From: a bacterium
Lineage (GTDB): Bacteria > Armatimonadota > Chthonomonadetes > Chthonomonadales > Chthonomonadaceae
Direction of reading: 5' to 3'
Length of the DNA: 8,854 nucleotides
Assembly (NCBI GenBank): GCA_021805405.1
Contig: JAJZFK010000111.1
Span: 1 to 8,854, forward strand
The first letter of the stretch is position 1. Every line of letters starts with the position of its first letter. A program made the position numbers and the translations under genes. Under the pieces are notes generated by a model that did no database searches, had not been told where the DNA came from, and was given only the letters and a program-made list of their open reading frames with translations. Shown here one piece after another: positions 1 to 5,054 of the stretch.

Positions 1-170
1 CCCTCCTTCAACGAGCGTAGCGAGTGCCCGGAGGAGGGGTGGCCCGCAGGGCCGGGGAGGAGTCTCTTCACCGTGAGCGCCACCGCAAAGCTGGTGAAGA
101 GCATCGGGGGCGAGACGCCCCCGCTCCCAGGGCAGAGCGCACCGCCGCAAAGTCAGCGAAACCGCTAAGC
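1..170. repeat. G+C-rich hairpin-forming intergenic repeat, copy A (most complete)
   Basis: This is the longest copy of a repeated element; related copies lie at 189-266 and 284-413. It is visibly richer in G+C than the neighbouring genes (45 of the first 60 bases are G or C). Three inverted repeats can be read: CCCTCCT (1-7) with AGGAGGG (32-38); the short hairpin GGCCC-GCA-GGGCC (41-53); and CTCTTCACC (64-72) with GGTGAAGAG (93-101). It may continue beyond the left edge. The reading frame that runs through it is not convincing as a gene. The shape resembles the dispersed palindromic (REP-like) intergenic elements seen in many bacterial genomes, but no named family is recognised. Confidence 0.85.
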
Positions 171-188
171 GCGATCGTCATCTGCACT

Positions 189-266
189 CCCTCCTTCAAT
201 GAGCGTAGCGAGTGCCCGGAGGAGGGGTGGCCCGCAGGGCCGGGGAGGAGTCTCTTCACCATAAGC
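189..266. repeat. Intergenic repeat, copy B (5' module only)
   Basis: These 78 bases match 1-78 with only three differences (positions 200, 261 and 263). The copy keeps the CCCTCCT/AGGAGGG arms and the GGCCC-GCA-GGGCC hairpin but stops before the second arm of the CTCTTCACC hairpin. It is separated from copy A by 18 unrelated bases (171-188) and from copy C by 17 (267-283). Confidence 0.85.
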
Positions 267-283
267 AGTGCCAACAAACCAGA

Positions 284-413
284 GGCCCATAGGGCCGGGG
301 AGGAGTCTCTTCGCCGTAAGCGCCATCGCAAAGCTGGTGAAGAGCATCGGGGGCGAGACGCCACCGCTCCCAGGCCAGAGCGCATCGCCGCTAAGTCAGC
401 GAAACCTCAAAGC
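284..413. repeat. Intergenic repeat, copy C (3' module)
   Basis: These 130 bases match 41-170 with about 11 substitutions and no indel. The first 38 bases duplicate a module that copy B also carries (229-266), so B plus C looks like a second full element with an internal 55-base tandem duplication. The stems survive the changes: the small hairpin becomes GGCCC-ATA-GGGCC, altered only in its loop, and CTCTTCGCC (307-315) can still pair with GGTGAAGAG (336-344) through a G-U pair. The repeat ends 22 bases beyond the 3' end of the leftward oxidoreductase gene, so it lies in that gene's downstream region. Confidence 0.85.
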
Positions 414-435
414 ACAGCACATTCCGCCACTTGCA

Positions 436-2856
436 CTAGTTGCACTGTTGGGCAACAGTCTCTACATCCACCGGGTCATCACCAAAGGCGGGTCCCATCC
501 CTATTTGCGCCAAATAGAGGGTCTCCATCATCTCCGCGTGGGTTAACGGGTCATCGGGATGAAACAGCAATCCTCCGGCTGGTGCAATCGCGCGCCATCC
601 ATCCCACAGTACAGAATCGATGGAGTGTGCAGCAAGCGCACGTGCATCGTATTGCTGCTGGGTCGTGGCGAGGTCGTTATAGCGGTTCGCTGGCGACTCA
701 GGATGCCACCCAAGAAGTGCGGTGAGCCAATAGGCAATTTGCGCTCTTGTCGCAAGAGCAGAGAGGTTGTCGAGCCTGCTTAAGCGCAGTAACACCGCCG
801 CATTCGCCGGTCGACCAAAGTAGGAGTTATGATTAGCAGGCTGCGTTCGAGCGGCAAGCAGCGTCAACCACTGTACCATTTCACCACGCGTGGTAGGGGC
901 ATCTGGATGAAAGTATGGTTGCCCAATAGAAAACCCGCGACAGCCCATAAACTGAATGGCATTGTAAAATCTGCTCCCCGGCTTAATGTCGTGCCAGAAG
1001 GCTAACATGGCGTGGGCATCGCCATACGGATTTATGAAGGATGGAAGAAGAGCGTCCTGCAATTGCCGATAAGGCACCTGTGGCGCAGTCATTCCGTACT
1101 TCACCATAAGTGCTGCGCCAACACCAGCCGCCTGCCCAAACTCCATACGCACGGTTTCAAGTCGGTAGGTACCAAACGCCACGTGCGTTGCGGATACAGC
1201 GGTTGTCACCCATACATTACTAAGGGTGCGAGGTACAAGTATTCCTACCGGAAGCTGGTGCCATGGTGTAATCTTGTAGAGCCAGTATTCGCCCTCGCCA
1301 AAATCCGGTCGGCTCCAATTGCGCTTGGGCTCTGTAGCATGGGAGTCCATAGGATAGTCGCCAATCCCAATTGCGTTCGGGCGAACGACTTTTCTGGCGT
1401 TGGTTATATCCCACTCCTCCGGTACTTGCTGGCCCAATATTCTACGTCCCTCGCGAACGTAAAGAAGCGGTGGTATGCCGCCGGTTTGTGCGAAGTCATC
1501 ATCTGGCATACCCAATTCTTTCATACCCTGAACTGTCTGAATATAGTACAGGTACTGCAGAACGTGGGTACGATACTGCTTTTCTATGCGTGCACGCGCC
1601 TTCCAGCCATCGACCGGATAACGGTAGTTAATCTCCTGCAGATCATTCCCCTCGGGATGCTGGTTTAGCTCGTACTGATTATTCGGCAATCGCCCGGACG
1701 TGTATGCCCAGCTATCCTTCCAGCCTGGCGAATGACTAAACTCGCTCACGCTGTAACCGGGTGGCATGGAGATGGTGTGATCCGTACCCGGGCCGTAGTC
1801 CTTCACCACTAAAAGATATGCGTATGACATAACGCGCTTGTCTGCTCTACCCGTGCTGCCAGGAAGAAGGGAAAAGTTCTGCCTATCGTAGTAGATAACC
1901 CCTGCATGCGGCTCGTGTTTCGACCGTGCTTCTCGTCCCAGCCTAAATGGGGCACCAGCTGCTGTGGCTAGATCACCGCAGTCCGACGAGTCAATGAATA
2001 CTTTCCCGTAGATATTTGCCTCTGTTCCCGTGGGTGTTCCATCGGGCTGCAGGCGAACTATGCGGATTGCCTTTACCGCGTGTGTGCCGTCCGCGTTATC
2101 GGCTGTAAAGACACGTGCCAGCCCCGCGTATCGAAAGAGCGTAATACCAGGAGTGCGATAAAGCAGCTTTCTCATAGCCAGCAGAGCCACGCGGGGTGAG
2201 TACGTAATTCCATCCGCCTTCACGCCCATTCGCTTATAGATCACCTTTACGTTATGAATAAAATCCAGCATCATGCCGGCAAGGTGGTAAGGCTTTCGCA
2301 AATCTGTTACGCTTAGGCCGTTAGTTGGCATGCCACCCACGAGGTTAGTGGGCTCTACCAGGGCGACCCGCATCCCCCGTTTTGCCGCTTCTATGGCAGC
2401 CGCTACACCACTGCTAGATGCTTGAAGGACCACGACATCGAATGTCCGCTCGCGCCGGGTCCACGTAGAGGGAAACGGAGACTGTGTCTGCTCAAGGTAT
2501 TGGTGAGACATAGTCGTTTGGCCGCCTGAGAAATCTGACCGAACTCGGTACCAGTAGTTTGTGGAGGGCGTTAATCCTGCGTCTACGTAGCTTCTCGCGG
2601 TAGCGGGAAGCGATGCTACCGCCTTACCGTCCCGCACAATGGTGTACCCAGTAGCCCCCTGCGCCGGGAGCCAGTAGCAGGATATTGAGCGATCGCTATT
2701 GGCATACGCCTGCAACCCCTCTGCCGTGGGCCTGGCTGTGTTGGCAGCGACAGGGGGCACTACGCCAGATTGTTGTAGTTGGCTGGCGGAACTTGATTTC
2801 GCAACTGACAGAATGATGGTAATGGCCAATAACGCGGTGACATTAGCGGGTTTCAT
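436..2856 (-). CDS. Secreted FN3 / FAD-dependent oxidoreductase-like protein with C-terminal SLH repeats
   Basis: This 806-residue protein (numbered from the ATG at 2856) has a signal peptide at 1-24 (K2, hydrophobic core, cleavage after SSSA). A fibronectin III-like domain follows (about 46-114, with the motifs GYTIVRDG and NYWYRVRS). An FAD_oxidored-type (PF12831-like) domain spans about 139-590: GGMPTNG at 174-180, FIDSSDCGDLA at 287-297, LYVREGRRILG at 465-475, and SATHVAFGT with FGQAAG at 555-578. Three degenerate S-layer-homology repeats close the chain, centred on FHPDAPTTRGEM (649-660), LATRAQIAYWL (701-711) and FHPDDPLTHAEM (765-776). It is therefore probably an envelope-anchored redox enzyme; the substrate is unknown. 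The dinucleotide loop is odd: it reads VLQASSSG (143-150) and keeps only the last glycine of GxGxxG, although the acidic residue E168 ending the next strand remains. The start is uncertain: AAGGAG (2882-2877) lies 20 bases before the ATG and only 2 bases before an in-frame TTG at 2874. I prefer the ATG because it gives a normal signal peptide. Confidence 0.88.
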   Translation of the reverse strand: MKPANVTALLAITIILSVAKSSSASQLQQSGVVPPVAANTARPTAEGLQAYANSDRSISCYWLPAQGATGYTIVRDGKAVASLPATARSYVDAGLTPSTNYWYRVRSDFSGGQTTMSHQYLEQTQSPFPSTWTRRERTFDVVVLQASSSGVAAAIEAAKRGMRVALVEPTNLVGGMPTNGLSVTDLRKPYHLAGMMLDFIHNVKVIYKRMGVKADGITYSPRVALLAMRKLLYRTPGITLFRYAGLARVFTADNADGTHAVKAIRIVRLQPDGTPTGTEANIYGKVFIDSSDCGDLATAAGAPFRLGREARSKHEPHAGVIYYDRQNFSLLPGSTGRADKRVMSYAYLLVVKDYGPGTDHTISMPPGYSVSEFSHSPGWKDSWAYTSGRLPNNQYELNQHPEGNDLQEINYRYPVDGWKARARIEKQYRTHVLQYLYYIQTVQGMKELGMPDDDFAQTGGIPPLLYVREGRRILGQQVPEEWDITNARKVVRPNAIGIGDYPMDSHATEPKRNWSRPDFGEGEYWLYKITPWHQLPVGILVPRTLSNVWVTTAVSATHVAFGTYRLETVRMEFGQAAGVGAALMVKYGMTAPQVPYRQLQDALLPSFINPYGDAHAMLAFWHDIKPGSRFYNAIQFMGCRGFSIGQPYFHPDAPTTRGEMVQWLTLLAARTQPANHNSYFGRPANAAVLLRLSRLDNLSALATRAQIAYWLTALLGWHPESPANRYNDLATTQQQYDARALAAHSIDSVLWDGWRAIAPAGGLLFHPDDPLTHAEMMETLYLAQIGMGPAFGDDPVDVETVAQQCN

Positions 2857-2888
2857 AGGCGTGACTCTGGTCAATACTCCTTAACGAT

Positions 2889-2969
2889 AGTGTTGGTTAC
2901 ACATACCGGCAATTATACCCACGCTTTCACCCGTGAACTCCACCATTTTGCAGGTGGTACGCCAACACT
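2889..2969. promoter_or_regulatory. Paired inverted half-sites flanking the oxidoreductase promoter
   Basis: AGTGTTGG at 2889-2896 and its exact reverse complement CCAACACT at 2962-2969 stand 65 bases apart and bracket the predicted TATAAT of the leftward oxidoreductase gene. This layout would suit a looping repressor or two binding sites. It is pattern evidence only: one 8-base match in a region this size could be chance. Confidence 0.25.
2912..2940 (-). promoter_or_regulatory. Candidate sigma-70-type promoter for the leftward oxidoreductase gene
   Basis: Read on the minus strand, a perfect TATAAT lies at 2917-2912. Seventeen bases upstream is GAGTTC (2940-2935), a poor match to a -35 box. 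A transcript would start near 2905, leaving a leader of about 50 bases that contains the AAGGAG at 2882-2877. The call rests mainly on the -10 hexamer and its position. Confidence 0.45.
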
Positions 2970-2980
2970 GCGGTGCAGTG
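2966..2980. promoter_or_regulatory. Compact palindrome CACTGC-GGT-GCAGTG, operator-like
   Basis: This perfect 6-base inverted repeat with a 3-base centre overlaps the right half-site at 2962-2969 and lies upstream of the predicted oxidoreductase promoter. It could bind a dimeric regulator or form a small hairpin. No known operator consensus is recognised. Confidence 0.3.
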
Positions 2981-3082
2981 GCAGATACCTACGAGTAAAA
3001 CAGTTATAGATGACCACACACCATAAACTGGCACGACATTGTAGCCGCGCGTTGGAAGAGCGATACGCCACCAAGCTGAGGA

Positions 3083-3100
3083 GCATTCATGCATGACTGC
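3083..3100. promoter_or_regulatory. Near-perfect 18-base palindrome over the small-ORF start
   Basis: The core TCATGCATGA (3087-3096) is a perfect 10-base palindrome, extended outward to GCA...TGC with one mismatched pair (3086/3097). It covers the 3' edge of the Shine-Dalgarno and the start codon of the 54-codon ORF. A regulator bound here, or a local structure in the RNA, could block either transcription or translation. It may be coincidental. Confidence 0.3.
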
Positions 3101-3257
3101 GCGCCATTACACGACCATCGCCCTCGATATTAACCGACAAGAACTATTTCCGCGCAGTGCCACGAACAGCAACCGTAATCGCCAGGCACCGCAATGGATT
3201 GCAAGCCGGGTAATTCACAGTAGCGACATCTGCATGAAGGCATCGCGCATAAAATAA
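3093..3257 (+). CDS. Possible small basic protein, 54 residues, unknown function
   Basis: An ATG at 3093 opens 54 codons ending in TAA at 3255-3257. GAGGAG at 3078-3083 lies 9 bases before the ATG, a near-ideal ribosome binding site and the best one in this region. The peptide starts MTARHYTTIALDINRQ; it is rich in Arg, Ser and Asn, carries few acidic residues and has no membrane segment or recognised motif. A second ATG four bases upstream (3089) has the same Shine-Dalgarno at 5 bases but encodes only 14 residues in another frame. The ORF lies 194 bases before the radical SAM gene on the same strand, so it could be its leader ORF or an independent gene. The Shine-Dalgarno may be accidental, so confidence is modest. 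Confidence 0.35.
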   Translation: MTARHYTTIALDINRQELFPRSATNSNRNRQAPQWIASRVIHSSDICMKASRIK

Positions 3258-3274
3258 ACATGCAATAAATGGGC

Positions 3275-3311
3275 AATTTAACAAGTTTCAGCAGTCAAAC
3301 AGGGTTAAATT
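3275..3311. promoter_or_regulatory. Inverted repeat AATTTAAC / GTTAAATT upstream of the radical SAM gene
   Basis: AATTTAAC at 3275-3282 and GTTAAATT at 3304-3311 are exact reverse complements with 21 bases between them, so their centres are 29 bases apart, or nearly three helical turns. The pair lies in an A+T-rich stretch about 140-175 bases before the radical SAM start and just upstream of TATTAT (3322-3327). It could be a two-site operator for that gene. A+T-rich sequence makes chance matches easier. Confidence 0.3.
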
Positions 3312-3451
3312 AGGGTACCAGTATTATATGAATGGCGAAGAGGCCAAGGTGGTTCCAAATTTAGATGGCTATTTAAATCTTCATTAACCGCTTAGATTGT
3401 TGCGTTCCAAGTGAATTACTAAGGTGTGCCATTCCAGGAGCATTATCAACA

Positions 3452-5032
3452 ATGACGGGTGAAACGGAATTTAAAATTACTTATGTATTGCCAGATCGAC
3501 GTCGTGGACAGGGCGGAATGCGCTCGCCCATCGCATCACTGGGTCTCGCGCAACTGTCTGCACAGACTCCTCGCAAACTGGCCGGATGCAATGTGGTCGT
3601 GAAGGTTCACGACGAACTTGCGGCCGGCACCTATGATGTAACACGAGATCGTCCAGATTTCCTCGCTTTCAGTTCCCTCACTACAGGTGCATTACGAGCC
3701 TACCAGATCGCCGATGAAGCCACTGGGCTTAAAAGTAACAATGGTCGGCCAATTTTAACCCTCATGGGCGGCGTTCATGCAACCAGTCTTCCGCTGGAGG
3801 CGCTGAAACACGTAAACCTCGTGGTTCGCGGCGAGTGCCCAACCGACCTGCTACAGCACGCGTATTGTGACTTGGTACAGCGGGATGCGAGCTACAAGAA
3901 GGTGTTGCGGCTGGACGTGCCACTCAACCAGATTAGCAGGCCGGCTGCAGACTGGAGTTGGCTGGATCGCAGCAAATACATCCTCCCCAACGTCACACAA
4001 AGTTCCGCCGGCTGCCCGTTTCACTGCTCGTTCTGCAGCGTAACAGAGGTCTTTGGTGCGCGAATGCGCTCGGTATGCTATGACGTACTGGAGCAGGAAA
4101 TTGCAGCAATGCCCCGTTTTAGCGGCATCTTGAGGTCGCCGGTAGCTGTAATTGATGACAACTTTTTGCAAGGAGTTCAACCAGCTCACATTCAGCACGT
4201 ACTAGAGGTGTGCCGAATATTCAAGCGCCAGCGCCACACATGGGTGACAGAAATCACGGTGAGAACCCTCATAGAGGCGCAGGAGCGGTTGGATAGGGAC
4301 CACGCGGTACAACCCAGCGCGAAGAGGACGGACCTTATTGAGATATTCGCCGAAAGTGGTTGCAGAGGCCTTTTCTTTGGTATCGAAACGGTGGAATCTG
4401 AAGGAACAGGCTTGCTAAAATCCCGTAATGTTGATGAAACGCTAGCCCTCATACGAAAATGCCACGTCAACGGTATTGCCGTACTAGGAGCGTTTGTATT
4501 AGGCGTGGGCCCTAAAGAGGATGAAACTTACTACAAGCGCGTCCTGGATTTTGCAATTGACAAAGCTCAGCTGGAATATGCACAGTTTTCGATAAACACC
4601 CCAATGCCGGGCGCGCACAACTTTCTGGAGGCCGTTAAGAATAACGACATACTCGATTGGAACTGGGAACACTATGATGCGGAGCACTGTGTCATGAGGC
4701 ATGCCAGGCTAACCATGTTGCAACTTGAAGACGTACACCGCAAGTGTTATAACGAGTTTTACCAATGGCGCAGCATTGCCGGTCGTACGATTGCACCCCT
4801 ACTCGCCATGTCGCCAGGCGCAGTACGGCGTCTGGTTCCTGCCATACCCGTAAACGCGGCACTTAGCCACGCCAACCACGGATGGAACAACCGAACCGAT
4901 CGATTTGGACGCACGTCTCCCGTGGAAGAACCCGTTCACGAAGCTCTGCGACAGGTAAGCCTAGCCGATGGCAAGGATCTGTTCAACGTCATGCCTGGAA
5001 AGGACAGAGATACCGATAGCCAGCGGGTGTAA
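3452..5032 (+). CDS. B12-binding-domain radical SAM protein (class B type)
   Basis: This 526-residue protein begins with a cobalamin-binding-like Rossmann region (about 8-150). That region shows RPDFLAFSSLTTGALRAYQI, the strand and turn LTLMGGVHATSLP (102-114) and VVRGE (124-128). It lacks the DxHxxG cobalt-ligand motif, as many proteins of this family do. The radical SAM core follows, with the [4Fe-4S] motif SAGCPFHCSFCSV (C188, C192, C195). Then come VIDDNF (233-238), FFGIETVESE (308-317), GAFVLGVGP (346-354) and a tail from about 420 resembling the C-terminal region of such enzymes. Members form adenosyl radicals and often methylate or rearrange unreactive carbons (BchE- and HpnP/HpnR-like enzymes). 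The substrate cannot be predicted because no biosynthetic partner lies beside it. AGGAG (3436-3440) lies 11 bases before the ATG. The gene converges on the aminopeptidase gene. Confidence 0.9.
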   Translation: MTGETEFKITYVLPDRRRGQGGMRSPIASLGLAQLSAQTPRKLAGCNVVVKVHDELAAGTYDVTRDRPDFLAFSSLTTGALRAYQIADEATGLKSNNGRPILTLMGGVHATSLPLEALKHVNLVVRGECPTDLLQHAYCDLVQRDASYKKVLRLDVPLNQISRPAADWSWLDRSKYILPNVTQSSAGCPFHCSFCSVTEVFGARMRSVCYDVLEQEIAAMPRFSGILRSPVAVIDDNFLQGVQPAHIQHVLEVCRIFKRQRHTWVTEITVRTLIEAQERLDRDHAVQPSAKRTDLIEIFAESGCRGLFFGIETVESEGTGLLKSRNVDETLALIRKCHVNGIAVLGAFVLGVGPKEDETYYKRVLDFAIDKAQLEYAQFSINTPMPGAHNFLEAVKNNDILDWNWEHYDAEHCVMRHARLTMLQLEDVHRKCYNEFYQWRSIAGRTIAPLLAMSPGAVRRLVPAIPVNAALSHANHGWNNRTDRFGRTSPVEEPVHEALRQVSLADGKDLFNVMPGKDRDTDSQRV

Positions 5033-5047
5033 CGGTATCTCTCTGTC
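5003..5047. terminator. Shared bidirectional terminator hairpin between convergent genes
   Basis: GACAGAGATACCG (5003-5015) pairs with CGGTATCTCTCTGTC (5033-5047): 13 base pairs with a 2-base bulge in the right arm and a 17-base loop. The left arm is in the last codons of the radical SAM gene and its TAA stop (5030-5032) is in the loop. The right arm ends 7 bases before the aminopeptidase stop codon at 5055. Only moderate T-rich stretches follow on either strand (ATTTGTGCTATTT rightward, CCTTTCC leftward), so it is not a textbook intrinsic terminator. Its position between convergent stops supports the call. Confidence 0.65.
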
Positions 5048-5054
5048 ATTTGTG

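Larger units (their letters stand above)
2857..3451. other. Divergent intergenic region
   Basis: About 600 bases separate the divergently transcribed oxidoreductase and radical SAM genes. The left part holds the leftward promoter candidate and two inverted repeats. The middle holds a 54-codon ORF with a strong ribosome binding site, inside a palindrome at its start. The right part (about 3250-3420) is A+T-rich and probably contains the promoter of the radical SAM gene. TATTAT at 3322-3327 is a possible -10 box, but I find no good -35 box. The region shows no tRNA and no cobalamin riboswitch with its full set of conserved boxes. Confidence 0.6.

Noticed and set aside
1..413. CRISPR array
   Set aside because: Repeat units are long (38-170 bases), only two to three copies are present, spacers are irregular (17-18 bases), and no cas gene is in the window.
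444..459. Hairpin ACTGTT-GGGC-AACAGT near the end of the oxidoreductase gene as a terminator
   Set aside because: It lies inside the coding sequence and has only a 6-base stem with no T tract after it. It may be incidental.
24..725. Rightward 233-codon frame with repeated RAGEESL / KAGEEHRGRD peptide segments
   Set aside because: The first part is the intergenic repeat and the rest is antisense to the C-terminus of the oxidoreductase gene. Differences between copies A and C are mostly amino-acid changing, which argues against protein constraint, and copy B is in another frame.
1012..1668. 218-codon frame antisense to the oxidoreductase gene
   Set aside because: It lies wholly opposite a well-supported gene, has no recognisable motif and has no convincing ribosome binding site.
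2960..3000. GCCACTG on the minus strand, reminiscent of part of a cobalamin riboswitch
   Set aside because: The other conserved boxes, including the GGTG and AAGNCAGGA-type B12 box, are missing, and the downstream leftward gene is not a B12 gene.
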